A stretch of 64,000 nt of DNA from positions 1,364,001 through 1,428,000 of the forward strand of contig OZ252023.1 in the NCBI GenBank assembly GCA_965247425.1, in the 5' to 3' direction. A model generated the notes under the pieces. That model had not been told where the DNA came from. It did not search any database and worked only from the letters and a program-made list of their open reading frames with translations. The position numbers and the translations under genes were made by a program. This document shows, one piece after another, positions 17,372-26,044 of the stretch (within the stretch, counting starts at the first letter, position 1; each line of letters begins with the position of its first letter). Origin of the DNA: CAZOZZ01 sp965247425 (lineage in GTDB: Bacteria; Acidobacteriota; Terriglobia; 20CM-2-55-15).

Positions 17372-18988
17372 ATCCGGCTCGTATTTATCACGCTGACCTC
17401 CGTATTGTTCGCCGGATGCGGACTCCTGGATTACCAGGCGCCCGAACTCATCCGAGCTCCAACGGTTCGGCTGAACCCCAACCTGACGACGCCCCTTGTC
17501 GCCATTGTTGATCTCGCTACAGACGAGCCCTCGCGAGTGGTTCTCAACGTTCATGCCGGTGGGCTGGACCGGGAGATCGAATTTCCCGGATTGGCCACCG
17601 GCCACTCGTTGACCGTACTCGGCCTCGGGCCGGCAACCGAACACACCATCAACGTCACGGTCATCGACGGCAACGGCAACGCATTCGACTGGCCAGACCC
17701 ACTCGCGCTGGTGACCGAGCCCCTGCCTGACGATTTCCCTCCCTTAGCGGTGAACACGAGCGAGCCGTCGCTGTTGGAGCCCGGCGTCACGCTTTTCAGC
17801 GTCAACCGAACCGGCTCCGATGCCATTTACAGCTTGTTGATGGCGCTCGACGCGGCGGGCGACGTGGTCTGGTTTTATCGAACCGACCATTCGATTGCCG
17901 ATGTGCGACGGATCCAGAACGGCCATCTACTCTATGAGGCGGGCGTGGGTGCGCACGCCGAGTTTTTCGAGATCGACATGGCCGGAAACGTCGTCGAGAA
18001 ATGGCATGGTTCCAGCCGGACCGAGCCGGACTCGGGTGGCATTGCGATCGATGTCGAGCGTCCCCATCACGAGATCTTCGAGATGCCGACAGGCAACCTG
18101 CTCACGCTGGGAGCTGAACTCCGGCAAGTCGATAGCTACCCATCGAGCGAGGCCGAGCCCGGCGCACCCCTCGAGACGGCGAACGTCGTTGACGATTTGG
18201 TCGTAGAGTTCACGCGCGAGGGTGAAGTTGTTCATCGGTGGTCGATGCTGGACGTCCTCGACCCGCACCGTCTCGGATACGGTTCTCTGTCGGAAGGCCG
18301 TAATTCAATTTTTCCCGAAGTCGCCGTTACCAGGGACTGGGCGCATGCGAACTCGGTGATTTACGATTCGACGGACGACACCTATATCGTTTCGCTTCGA
18401 CATCAGGACGCGCTCGTCAAGATTGGTCGAACGACCGGCGAACTGGTTTGGATTCTCGGGAACCTCGAAGGGTGGCGCGGTGACTGGTCTGCTCATCTCT
18501 TACTGCCTGAACCGTTCAACATGCCCTGGCCTTACCATCCGCACGCTCCCGCACTCACCCCGACGGGCAACGTTCTGGTCTTTGACAACGGGAACTTCCG
18601 GGTACGGCCTTTCCGGCCGAAGCCACCGGTGGGACAAAGCTACAGCCGGGTCGTGGAATATGTTGTGGATGCGGAAGCGAAAACGGTGTCTGAAGCCTGG
18701 GTCTATGGGGGCCCCGGCGACGAAATGTTCTACTCCCCCTTGGTCGGCGACGCGGACCCGATGCCCATAACGGGCAACGTGCTGGTGACCGACGGTGGCC
18801 GTGTCACCGACAGCGAAGGACGCCCCACCAACGATCTCCAAACCGGCCTCCGCTGGGCCCGCATCGTCGAGGTGACCCACACGACACCCCCTGAGAAGGT
18901 GTTCGAATTGATCATCCGCGACGAATCAACCCCCGAAGTGGGCTGGATAGTCTACCGCGCCGAACGCCTGCCTGGGTTGTACCCGTGA
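17372..18988 (+). CDS. Arylsulfotransferase (ASST)-family lipoprotein
   Basis: About 538 residues. ASST-type propeller features include YSLLMALDAAGDVVWFYRTD, GAHAEFFEIDMAGNVVEKWH, DWAHANSVIYDSTDDTYIVSLRHQDALVKIGRTTGELVWILG and HPHAPALTPTGNVLVFDNGN; the HAN and HPHAP histidines fit the active-site positions of the family, which transfers sulfate between phenols. The recognised start is the question: TTG 17405 would remove the signal. The in-frame codon ATC at 17372, five bases after AGGAGG, gives IRLVFITLTSVLFAGC, a perfect lipobox. I therefore propose the rare AUC start. The protein follows pntB by 32 bases. Confidence 0.75.
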   Translation: MRLVFITLTSVLFAGCGLLDYQAPELIRAPTVRLNPNLTTPLVAIVDLATDEPSRVVLNVHAGGLDREIEFPGLATGHSLTVLGLGPATEHTINVTVIDGNGNAFDWPDPLALVTEPLPDDFPPLAVNTSEPSLLEPGVTLFSVNRTGSDAIYSLLMALDAAGDVVWFYRTDHSIADVRRIQNGHLLYEAGVGAHAEFFEIDMAGNVVEKWHGSSRTEPDSGGIAIDVERPHHEIFEMPTGNLLTLGAELRQVDSYPSSEAEPGAPLETANVVDDLVVEFTREGEVVHRWSMLDVLDPHRLGYGSLSEGRNSIFPEVAVTRDWAHANSVIYDSTDDTYIVSLRHQDALVKIGRTTGELVWILGNLEGWRGDWSAHLLLPEPFNMPWPYHPHAPALTPTGNVLVFDNGNFRVRPFRPKPPVGQSYSRVVEYVVDAEAKTVSEAWVYGGPGDEMFYSPLVGDADPMPITGNVLVTDGGRVTDSEGRPTNDLQTGLRWARIVEVTHTTPPEKVFELIIRDESTPEVGWIVYRAERLPGLYP

Positions 18989-19000
18989 GGTGACACGGGT
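18981..19000 (+). terminator. Short hairpin overlapping the ASST stop
   Basis: ACCCGTG and CACGGGT are perfect seven-base arms around a six-base loop that contains part of the ASST stop region. There is no T-run, so a weak or rho-dependent end is as likely. Confidence 0.35.
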
Positions 19001-19020
19001 CCCCACTCAGCTCTTAGAAG

Positions 19021-19132
19021 TCGACCGAGAGGCGCAAAGACGCAAAGATTACCGGGTGGATCTTAGGAAGGCTTGACGGTCCGAAAGAAATCATTTTCTC
19101 TGCGTCTCTGCGCCTTTGCGTCTTTCGGTCGA
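19021..19132. repeat. Inverted repeat, TCGACCGA...CGCAAAG type
   Basis: Arms 19021-19048 and 19105-19132 are complementary with about four mismatches over 28 bases (TCGACCGAGAGGCGCAAAG versus its complement). The motif CTCTGCGTCTCTGCGCCTTT is of a repetitive kind met in intergenic DNA of many environmental bacteria. It lies between convergent genes and may act as a bidirectional terminator. Confidence 0.7.
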
Positions 19133-19140
19133 TCAGTCCT

Positions 19141-19929
19141 TCAAGCGGAATGTGAGAGGAAGTCCATTCGCCCGCCGTCGATCGTCAGGATCTGGGCGGT
19201 GATGAAGCCCGACTCGTCGCTTGATAGGAATAACGCGCCCGCGGCGATGTCCTCGGGCTGACCGACCCGTCCCAGGGCGGCTTTGCCTGCCGGGGCGGCC
19301 AGGCTGGCAGCCAGTGCCTCGGCCGAACCGGCGATGGACGCCAGCATGTCGGTCTGGATAAAACCGGGGCAGATGGCGTTGACGTTGATGCCCTTCGGGC
19401 CCAGTTCGAACGCCATTCGTTTGGTGAGCGAGATGACGGCGGCTTTGGTCAAGCCATAGGGCGTGGTTTCGGGGACGGCCGTCCCCAGCCCGGCGAGCGA
19501 ACTGATGTTGACGATCTTGCCGGAACCACGTTCGACCATGCCGGGGACGATCGCCTGCACGCAGTTGACGATGCCCTTCACGTTGACTGAAATCATCTGG
19601 TCCAGTTCGTCGTGATTCATGGACATAACGTTGCCGCCGATCAGGATACCCGCGTTGTTGACCAGGATGTCGATGCGTCCGAAGTCATCGAGAACCCCGG
19701 ACACCATCGAGTCCACTTGTCCCCGATCCGACACGTCCGCCTGAATGGCGACGCCCCGCTTCCCGGCCTGTTGTAGCTCCGCGACGACCTCGCCGGCGGC
19801 ATCGGACCGTGCCGCATAGTTGACGATGACCGAGGCTCCTTCTCGTCCGAACAGGGCCGCCGTGGCGCGACCGATTCCACGTGAAGCCCCCGTGATGAGC
19901 GCTACTTTCCCGTCTAGTCTTCCAGCCAT
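19141..19929 (-). CDS. SDR-family oxidoreductase (FabG-like)
   Basis: 262 residues of a classical short-chain dehydrogenase: VALITGASRGIGRATAALFG (cofactor glycine motif), VNNAGILIGG (NNAG), catalytic Ser in KIVNISSLAG and the YxxxK pair in TTPYGLTKAAVISL, then INVNAICPGFIQTDM and SDESGFITAQILTIDGG. The NYAARSD that follows the second strand suggests NADP(H) preference, as in FabG. The substrate cannot be told from sequence. ATG 19929 begins MAGRLDGKVALITG; an upstream in-frame ATG would add a non-conserved extension. No operon partner. Confidence 0.85.
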   Translation of the reverse strand: MAGRLDGKVALITGASRGIGRATAALFGREGASVIVNYAARSDAAGEVVAELQQAGKRGVAIQADVSDRGQVDSMVSGVLDDFGRIDILVNNAGILIGGNVMSMNHDELDQMISVNVKGIVNCVQAIVPGMVERGSGKIVNISSLAGLGTAVPETTPYGLTKAAVISLTKRMAFELGPKGINVNAICPGFIQTDMLASIAGSAEALAASLAAPAGKAALGRVGQPEDIAAGALFLSSDESGFITAQILTIDGGRMDFLSHSA

Positions 19930-20162
19930 GGAAGGCAGTATAGGGAACCCGGCCCATGGCGACAACCTTCCTGCTCGCTGAATTTACCGATCCTGCTTCG
20001 GAGGGGGAGGGAAGTCAACCGCTTGCCGCTAACGGACCGCGAGTGTCGGTTCCATCGAACCATGTCGCGCCATTCGGCCGACACCATCATTTCAGGAGGT
20101 TGTAGAAAAAGTAAGTGGGAGTGAATGTTTTGTCATGCAGAGTGCTGGTAACATAGGCGCCT

Positions 20163-20621
20163 ATGCGAGTTATCTACAACTTTTGCGGTCTCGCGTGTCT
20201 GGGATTGGCATTTATCGGAATCTTCCTGCCGCTACTGCCCACGACCCCCTTTGTCATTCTGGCAGCCTTCTGTTTCTCGAAAGGATCGGCCCGACTGCAT
20301 CGGTGGCTGCTTCGGCAGTCGGTGTTCGGTCCGATGCTGGTGGACTGGCAGACTCACCACGTCATCCGATTCAAGGTGAAGTGTCTCGTCACTACGATGA
20401 TCGTCGTTATGATCGTCGTTATGATCGGCTACCCCGTCCTTTTTGGGCCTCTCGGGTTGTTACTGAGGATCATGATGGTCGTTGTTGCCGGCAGCGTCCT
20501 CTCCTACATCTGGAGTTTCCCTTCGGGTGTTCGTCCGCTCGAATCGGGTGATCGTCCGCTCGAAGCGGATGATCGTCCGCTCGAATCGTCCCGGGGTGTT
20601 AGCCGCGCCGCGGCGGATTAG
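20163..20621 (+). CDS. DUF454 (YbaN-like) inner-membrane protein with repeat tail
   Basis: 152 residues. MRVIYNFCGLACLGLAFIGIFLPLLPTTPF, AAFCFSKGSARLHRWLL and FGPMLVDWQ are the DUF454 landmarks; four hydrophobic segments follow the family pattern. The cytoplasmic tail contains three copies of RPLES(G/A)D encoded by 21-base tandem repeats at about 20533-20590, and the third helix contains a 12-base DNA repeat (ATGATCGTCGTT) at about 20397-20425, so replication slippage has shaped the gene. The start ATG is inside a 14-base perfect palindrome (20152-20165), with no good ribosome site. Function of DUF454 is unknown. Confidence 0.7.
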   Translation: MRVIYNFCGLACLGLAFIGIFLPLLPTTPFVILAAFCFSKGSARLHRWLLRQSVFGPMLVDWQTHHVIRFKVKCLVTTMIVVMIVVMIGYPVLFGPLGLLLRIMMVVVAGSVLSYIWSFPSGVRPLESGDRPLEADDRPLESSRGVSRAAAD

Positions 20622-20704
20622 GGCGAGTCCCAGCAGGGGCTTCAAGAAAATCCATCCCAGCTGAAAATTCGCGTCCCGGCCCTTTCTCAAACCAACAAGC
20701 GTTC

Positions 20705-20733
20705 TTGACAGCCAACTTCCGGGCGGCTACAGT
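20705..20733 (+). promoter_or_regulatory. Sigma70-type promoter for lactate permease gene
   Basis: TTGACA at 20705-20710, a 17-base spacer and TACAGT at 20728-20733. The -35 is perfect and the -10 matches four of six bases. Transcription would begin near 20740, about 25 bases before the start codon. Confidence 0.65.
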
Positions 20734-20764
20734 TCAGCAGTTTCTCTATTCGAAGGAGATGTCC

Positions 20765-22444
20765 ATGGCACTGTATGCGCTTGTCGCATTGCTCCCCGTT
20801 CTGGCGGTGATGTTCTTTCTGGTGGTGCTTCGATGGCCTGCGGTCCGGGCGATGCCGGTGGCTTACGTGTTGACCGTGATCGTCGCGTTGTCGGTTTGGC
20901 AGGTGCCGCTGGTCAACGTGATGGCGGCGACCCTGCGTGGAGGCATGATCGCCCTCACGCTTTTGTGGATCATATTCGGCGCCATCCTCCTGCTGTTCAC
21001 TCTTCGTGAGAGCGGGGCTGTGACGACGATCCGCCGCGGTTTCATGGGGATCTCAGAGGATCGACGCATCCAGTTGATCATCGTGGCGTGGCTTTTCGGT
21101 GCGTTCATCGAGGGTGCGGCAGGATTCGGCACACCTGCCGCGGTGGCTGCTCCGTTGCTGCTCGCGCTGGGCTTTCCGGCTTTTGCGGCCGTCATGGCGA
21201 CGTTGATCATCCAGAGCACACCGGTCAGTTTTGGATCCGTCGGTACGCCGATCCTGGTGGGTATGGGGCAGTCTTTGAACGTGCCGCTTGTCGAAGATGC
21301 GCTGGCGGCCAGCGGCATCCCTTACGCGGATTTCATCTATCAGCTCGGCATATTTGCGGCGATGCCTCACGCGGTAGCCGGCATCCTCATACCGCTGATC
21401 ATCGTGTGCATGATGACACGGTACTTTGGCGAAAAGCGATCGTTCCGGGAAGGTCTGGAGGTGTGGAGGTTTGCCCTGTTCGCCGGTTTAAGCTTCGTCA
21501 TTCCGTACATTCTGGTCGCCGTGTTTCTCGGGCCGGAGTTTCCGTCGCTCCTCGGAGGGCTCATTGGGCTGGCCATTGTCGTGACGGGAGCTCGCAACGG
21601 CCTGTTCATGCCGAAAGGAAAGCCCTGGGATTTCCCGCCCCGGGACAAGTGGGACAAAGACTGGGTGGGAAACATCACCGCCGACGCCGGAGAAGAGCGT
21701 CACCACATGACGTTGTTCAAGGCCTGGACCCCTTATCTGCTGGTCGCCGGTCTACTCGTGGTGACGCGCCTGCCCTTCCTCCCGTTTAAAGCCTGGATCC
21801 TGTCCGTCAGCTTCACCTGGTCCAATATCCTCGGGACCAGCCTGTCCCAGAGCGTTGAACCGCTGAACCTTCCGGGGACCATTTTCATGGTGGTCGCGCT
21901 GATCACGATACTGCTGCATCGGATGACGAAAAAAGAGGCGATGTTTGCATGGTCCGATGCGGCCCACAAAATGGCCAGTCCCGCCCTGGCTCTCCTGTTC
22001 GCCGTGGCGCTTGTCCGCGTGTTCATCGATTCCGGAGAAGCCAATCTCTCGGGCCTGGCCAGCATGCCCCTGGTTCTTGCCGAATACGTGGCGGGGATCG
22101 CAGGCGCTACCTGGCCGTTCTTTGCGCCGGCGATCGGCGCCATGGGGGCTTTCGTGGCAGGGAGCAACACTGTCAGCGATCTGATGTTCGCGCTTTTCCA
22201 GTACGGCGTTGCAGATCAGATCGGGACATCGCGACTCGTCATCCTCGGTCTCCAGGCCGTGGGCGGAGCCGCGGGTAACATGATTTGTGTCCACAACGTC
22301 GTCGCGGCGAGTGCGACCGTTGGGCTGGTTGGAATGGAAGGTGCCCTGATCCGCAAGACCATCATGCCGATGCTGTACTATCTGCTGGTCGCCGGCACGA
22401 TTGGCGTTCTGTTCTCCTACGTCTTTTTTACGGACACGTTTTAG
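20765..22444 (+). CDS. lctP: L-lactate permease (LctP family)
   Basis: 559 residues with about 13 membrane helices. The LctP family is recognised by FGAFIEGAAGFGTPAAVAAPLLLALGF, STPVSFGSVGTPILVG, the C-terminal GAFVAGSNTVSDLMFALFQ and AVGGAAGNMICVHNVVAASATVGL, which are the symporter's conserved blocks. It imports lactate (or glycolate) with protons. ATG 20765 sits six bases after AAGGAG; the ATG at 20759 is too close and an open frame from 20705 lies on the promoter. Length is as expected (about 550). Confidence 0.93.
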   Translation: MALYALVALLPVLAVMFFLVVLRWPAVRAMPVAYVLTVIVALSVWQVPLVNVMAATLRGGMIALTLLWIIFGAILLLFTLRESGAVTTIRRGFMGISEDRRIQLIIVAWLFGAFIEGAAGFGTPAAVAAPLLLALGFPAFAAVMATLIIQSTPVSFGSVGTPILVGMGQSLNVPLVEDALAASGIPYADFIYQLGIFAAMPHAVAGILIPLIIVCMMTRYFGEKRSFREGLEVWRFALFAGLSFVIPYILVAVFLGPEFPSLLGGLIGLAIVVTGARNGLFMPKGKPWDFPPRDKWDKDWVGNITADAGEERHHMTLFKAWTPYLLVAGLLVVTRLPFLPFKAWILSVSFTWSNILGTSLSQSVEPLNLPGTIFMVVALITILLHRMTKKEAMFAWSDAAHKMASPALALLFAVALVRVFIDSGEANLSGLASMPLVLAEYVAGIAGATWPFFAPAIGAMGAFVAGSNTVSDLMFALFQYGVADQIGTSRLVILGLQAVGGAAGNMICVHNVVAASATVGLVGMEGALIRKTIMPMLYYLLVAGTIGVLFSYVFFTDTF

Positions 22445-22511
22445 TGTCCTGCCGGAGAACTGTTCTTGAGGCGTCTGCCCGGCCGACTTCCGGGCGGAAA
22501 TCGGAGGACAT

Positions 22512-22880
22512 ATGAGAAGAACAGCGAGCCTCGCTTTTCTGTTGGTGGTACCGATCCTGTTTGCATCCCCGGTTTCGGCGCAGGATGGTCGCGGAGAATG
22601 GGTCGTGACGGTGGATTCGCCTCAAGGGCAGCAGGAGTCGAACCTGACCTTGTCTTTTGACTCCCAGGGCTACCTGACCGGTAGGCTGAGCAGTTCTCAG
22701 GGCGAGTTCACGGTGACTGGAGAGGTCGTGGACGAAGAAATCTATTTCGGTTTTACCATCAACGCGGATGGGCAGAAGATATCGATCAGCTTCGAGGGGT
22801 TTTGGGACGAATCCGAGATGGAAGGTGCCGTCTATTTCGGCGAGTTTGGCTCCGGGGAGTGGTACGCCACGCGAAAGTGA
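22512..22880 (+). CDS. Small secreted protein of unknown function
   Basis: 122 residues with GGAGG upstream and a clear signal peptide ending PVSAQD. The mature part (~98 residues) is made of alternating short strands (GEWVVTVDSPQGQQ, SNLTLSFDSQGYLTGRLSS, GEFTVTGEVVDEEIYFGFTI, ISISFEGFWDESEMEGAVYFG), consistent with a small beta-barrel or lipocalin-like fold. It is acidic. No family is recognised. It lies 67 bases after lctP on the same strand. Confidence 0.65.
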   Translation: MRRTASLAFLLVVPILFASPVSAQDGRGEWVVTVDSPQGQQESNLTLSFDSQGYLTGRLSSSQGEFTVTGEVVDEEIYFGFTINADGQKISISFEGFWDESEMEGAVYFGEFGSGEWYATRK

Positions 22881-22892
22881 CCGCACAGGCTC

Positions 22893-23201
22893 CTAGCCCG
22901 CGATCTTGAGTTGATCCCCGTCGATCACAATCCGGTAGCTCCCGGTGCCGATGGCGGTCGGGGCTGAAAGGGCGTTTCCCGTTTTCAGGTCGAACTCCGC
23001 TGCGTGAAGGGGGCAACGGACTCTGTGTCCGTTTATCGTGCCCTGGCACAACGGCGCGCCGTGGTGGCTGCAGGCGTTTCCGATCGCAAAATATTCGCCA
23101 TCGACGTTGAAGATCGCGACAGACGTGCCGCCGACGTCGACCGATATTGCCGTTCCCGGAGTCACTTCCGATCGCTTCGCCACTTGGACCAATTCCGCCA
23201 C
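22893..23201 (-). CDS. Rieske-type [2Fe-2S] ferredoxin
   Basis: 102 residues. The cluster ligands are visible as CSHHGAPLC (Cys-x-His) and CPLHAAEFDLKTG (Cys-x-x-His), spaced as in soluble Rieske ferredoxins of dioxygenase or nitrite reductase small-subunit type. No membrane anchor. The start is GTG 23201 with GGAGG upstream. It stands alone, so its redox partner is unknown. The stop codon TAG is part of a CTAGGAGCC sequence resembling the TAGGAGCC repeat family. Confidence 0.88.
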   Translation of the reverse strand: MAELVQVAKRSEVTPGTAISVDVGGTSVAIFNVDGEYFAIGNACSHHGAPLCQGTINGHRVRCPLHAAEFDLKTGNALSAPTAIGTGSYRIVIDGDQLKIAG

Positions 23202-23265
23202 TTCTTCCTCCCTGGATTCGAAAAGAACTTATCCCCACGTCCGCCAGAGTGTTTAGATAGATAAG

Positions 23266-23291
23266 CTTTGCCGGCATTGTATCCGGCAAAG
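23266..23291. promoter_or_regulatory. Inverted repeat in divergent promoter region
   Basis: CTTTGCCGG and CCGGCAAAG are perfect nine-base arms separated by eight bases, in the 116-base gap between the divergently transcribed Rieske and proline racemase-family genes. The position suits an operator for a dimeric regulator or a hairpin in the racemase leader. No regulator gene is adjacent. Confidence 0.4.
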
Positions 23292-23317
23292 GGTCCAAAC
23301 CGGGCACGAAGACTACG

Positions 23318-24295
23318 ATGTCAACGTACGCGAAAACTTATAAGACAATCGACGCTCAGGCCGGCGGAGAGCCGTTGCGTATCATCGTTTCGGGAGTGCC
23401 GGACATTCCGGGATCCACGATGCTCGAAAAGCGCCGGTACATGCAGGAACATCTCGACGAGATCCGAACCACATTGATGCTCGAACCGCGCGGGCATACC
23501 GACATGTACGGTTGTGTGATGACGGCACCGGTTTTGAGCGGGAGCGATATGGGTGTCTTGTTCATGCACAACGAGGGGTACAGCACGATGTGCGGCCACG
23601 GTGTGATTGCGCTGGTGACCGTGGCGGTCGGGAAGGATCTTTTTTCCGATCCTTCCTCGATCACGATCGACACTCCGGCAGGCCCTGTGCGAGCGCGTGC
23701 AGACATGAAGGATGGTCGCGTCGAGGGCGTCAGTTTCCGAAACGTGCCATCGTTTGTTTTCGAACGGGGTCTCAACGTCGAGGGCTTGAGGGTGGACATC
23801 GCCTTCGGGGGTGCGTTCTATGCAATCGTCCAGGAGGCTCCGCTGCCGATTGACCGGTCGCACCTGACCGACCTTCGAGCGTTAGGAATGAGGATCAAGC
23901 ATGCGATTGAAGGCACGCGTCAGGTCGTTCATCCACTAGAACCGGGTCTCAACGGGATCTACGGCACGATATTCTGCGGTCCCGCCGCCGGCGATGGCGC
24001 GGCCCTGCGCAACGTTACCATTTTCGCGGATGCGGAGGTCGACCGCTCCCCGTGCGGAACCGGGACGTGTGCGGTGATGGCGCTCCGCCGTTCTGAAGGA
24101 ACATTGGCAGCAGGGGAACCCTTCGCCAATGAGAGTCTCATCGGAACAGTTTTTGTCGGTCGTATCGTGGACGAAACCACGGTTGGAGAAACCCCGGCCA
24201 TCATTCCGGAAATCACGGGCAGTGCATACGTGACGGGCTACCACACGTTTGTCGTGGACCCGTCCGATCCGGTGGGAGAGGGCTTTCGGGTTTGA
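23318..24295 (+). CDS. Proline racemase / hydroxyproline epimerase family protein
   Basis: 325 residues. Both catalytic cysteines are present: YSTMCGHGVIAL and VDRSPCGTGTCAVMAL. That argues for a racemase or 4-hydroxyproline 2-epimerase rather than the trans-3-hydroxyproline dehydratase, where the second Cys is Thr. Other family blocks: PRGHTDMYGCVMTAP, NEGYSTM, VSFRNVPSF, FGGAFYAIV and TGSAYVTGYHTFVVDP. The product is expected in the cytoplasm. It has no neighbouring hydroxyproline catabolic genes, so the substrate is open. Confidence 0.88.
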   Translation: MSTYAKTYKTIDAQAGGEPLRIIVSGVPDIPGSTMLEKRRYMQEHLDEIRTTLMLEPRGHTDMYGCVMTAPVLSGSDMGVLFMHNEGYSTMCGHGVIALVTVAVGKDLFSDPSSITIDTPAGPVRARADMKDGRVEGVSFRNVPSFVFERGLNVEGLRVDIAFGGAFYAIVQEAPLPIDRSHLTDLRALGMRIKHAIEGTRQVVHPLEPGLNGIYGTIFCGPAAGDGAALRNVTIFADAEVDRSPCGTGTCAVMALRRSEGTLAAGEPFANESLIGTVFVGRIVDETTVGETPAIIPEITGSAYVTGYHTFVVDPSDPVGEGFRV

Positions 24296-24334
24296 GCGGC
24301 TCCTAGCCCGCATAAATCACCGAAAGGACCAGAA

Positions 24335-24401
24335 AAGGCCGCCCTGTTTGGCATAAATCGTTTGTCGAGAACGGTTCAGAAACCAAACGGAGGCGGCCCT
24401 T
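24335..24401 (+). promoter_or_regulatory. Hairpin covering the transposase ribosome site
   Basis: AAGGCCGCCCTGTTTGG at 24335-24351 can pair with CCAAACGGAGGCGGCCCTT at 24383-24401, which contains the GGAGG ribosome site and ends immediately before the transposase ATG. Transcripts entering from outside the element would fold this stem and hide the site. The same structure is present in copies 2 and 3. Confidence 0.5.
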
Positions 24402-25820
24402 ATGAGTACAGAGTGTAAACAAACCACGTTCGAATTTCACGGACTTCTTCAACGAAAAATGAAGGCGCGTTTCGACGGCGGCAAGATCACGTCTGACGCT
24501 GGAGTTCTGCTGCTGCGTGAAGTCGAAAAGCGGACCGGTTTGATCGATGGATTGGCGGGGTGTTTTAGCGATCATCGCGACCAACGGTTGATCGAACACA
24601 CCGTGAAGGAGCTGTTGGGACAGCGGGTCTACGGGCTGTGCCTGGGATATGAAGACCTGAACGATCACGATCAGTTACGGACCGACCCGATGCTTGCGTT
24701 GGCGGTGGACAAAGCGGATCCGCTGGGAACGAATCGACGACAGGCCGGCGACTGGGGAAAGGCGTTGGCGGGCAAGAGCACGCTAAACCGATTGGAGTTG
24801 ACCGGCGCCGAAGTCGGCGACCAGGAGCGGTACAAGAAGATCGCTATGGATGGGAACAAGATCGATCGTTGGATGGTCGATGCGTTTGTGGCAGCCCATG
24901 ACAACACGGCGCCCGAAGAGATCGTTCTGGATCTGGACGCGACCGATGATCCGATCCATGGTCAACAGGAAGGCCGGTTCTTTCACGGCTACTACCGCAA
25001 CTACTGCTATCTGCCCTTGTACATCTTCTGTGGAGAGCATCTGTTGTGCGCTCGGCTGCGCCCGTCCAATATCGATGGGGCGGCAGGATCAGTCGATGAA
25101 TTGGAACGTATCGTCGGCCAGATCCGTCAGAGCTGGCCGGACGTGTCGATCATCATTCGGGCCGATTCCGGATTCTGCCGGGATGCATTACTGGACTGGT
25201 GTGAAACCCACCAGGTCGATTATGTGATGGGGTTGGCCAAGAACGACCGCCTCAAGCGAGAGATCGCTGACCAGATGATTCAGGCTGAAGCGGAGTTTCA
25301 GACCACTGGGAAATCGGCACGAGTGTTTAAGGATTTCCTGTACCGGACTCGAAAGAGCTGGAGCCGCACTCGTCGCGTTGTTGGCAAAGCCGAGTTCCTG
25401 GCCAAGGGCGCCAATCCCCGATTCGTGGTGACCTCACTGCCACCGGAACGACTCGGAGCCCAAGCGCTCTACGAAGATTTCTATTGCGCACGCGGCGACA
25501 TGGAGAACCGGATCAAAGAACAGCAACTGGATCTATTTGCCGACCGCACCAGTGCGGGAACCATGCGCGCCAATCAGCTCCGACTGTATCTGTCCTCAGC
25601 CGCCTACATGCTTATGCAGGCGTTGCGTCGTCTCGGTCTCAAAGATACCGCGATGGCCCATGCCCAATGCGGAACCATCCGTCTGAAGCTTCTTAAGATC
25701 GGTGCGCGTATCCGCCTCACGGTCCGCAACGTCTGGATCTCGATGTCGGAGGCCTATCCCTATGCCGACGTCTTTGCTCTCATAGTGAGAAACCTGCAAT
25801 CAATTCCGCTTCGTTGCTGA
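24402..25820 (+). CDS. IS1380-family transposase, copy 1
   Basis: 472 residues. The N-terminal DNA-binding region (KARFDGGKITSDAGVLLLRE, CFSDHRDQRLIEHTVKELL, LGYEDLNDHDQLRTDPML) and the DDE catalytic core are typical of the family: VLDLDATDDPIHGQQEG (first Asp near 177-179), IIRADSGFCRDALL (Asp 255) and a Glu downstream in MENRIKEQQLDLF. The gene is intact. Residue 152 is Asn here and Asp in the other two copies. Confidence 0.93.
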   Translation: MSTECKQTTFEFHGLLQRKMKARFDGGKITSDAGVLLLREVEKRTGLIDGLAGCFSDHRDQRLIEHTVKELLGQRVYGLCLGYEDLNDHDQLRTDPMLALAVDKADPLGTNRRQAGDWGKALAGKSTLNRLELTGAEVGDQERYKKIAMDGNKIDRWMVDAFVAAHDNTAPEEIVLDLDATDDPIHGQQEGRFFHGYYRNYCYLPLYIFCGEHLLCARLRPSNIDGAAGSVDELERIVGQIRQSWPDVSIIIRADSGFCRDALLDWCETHQVDYVMGLAKNDRLKREIADQMIQAEAEFQTTGKSARVFKDFLYRTRKSWSRTRRVVGKAEFLAKGANPRFVVTSLPPERLGAQALYEDFYCARGDMENRIKEQQLDLFADRTSAGTMRANQLRLYLSSAAYMLMQALRRLGLKDTAMAHAQCGTIRLKLLKIGARIRLTVRNVWISMSEAYPYADVFALIVRNLQSIPLRC

Positions 25821-26044
25821 CGACACCGAACCTTCAGATCCGAAAAACAGCGCCTCTCATCTGCCTCCCGGCGAGGCCTGCCTGCACTCGCCCATTCATG
25901 CCGATCTCCCGCCAAATGTCGCCGTGTCACAGGCTCAAAATCCGCCAATGTCCACGGCTCGCTCACTCTCAGCTCCAAGTCTCGCCGCAAATCGCTTCTC
26001 GTATCCGAACACCGATCGATTCTCCGATTGGTGATCCATCCGGG

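Larger units (their letters stand above)
24307..26044 (+). mobile_element. IS1380-type insertion sequence, copy 1
   Basis: 1738 bases flanked by CTAG at 24303-24306 and 26045-26048 (4-bp target duplication). Terminal inverted repeats start CCCGCATAAATCACC and, on the other strand, CCCGGATGGATCACC (12 of 15 identical). One transposase gene. Copies 2 (45010-46747) and 3 (53552-55289) have the same length and orientation. Copy 1 differs from them at 24855-24857 (AAC, Asn, instead of GAC, Asp). It landed between the proline racemase gene and the Rho_N-like gene without breaking either. Confidence 0.95.

Noticed and set aside
20533..20590. 21-base tandem repeats as CRISPR or iterons
   Set aside because: They are in frame within the DUF454 gene and encode its tail.
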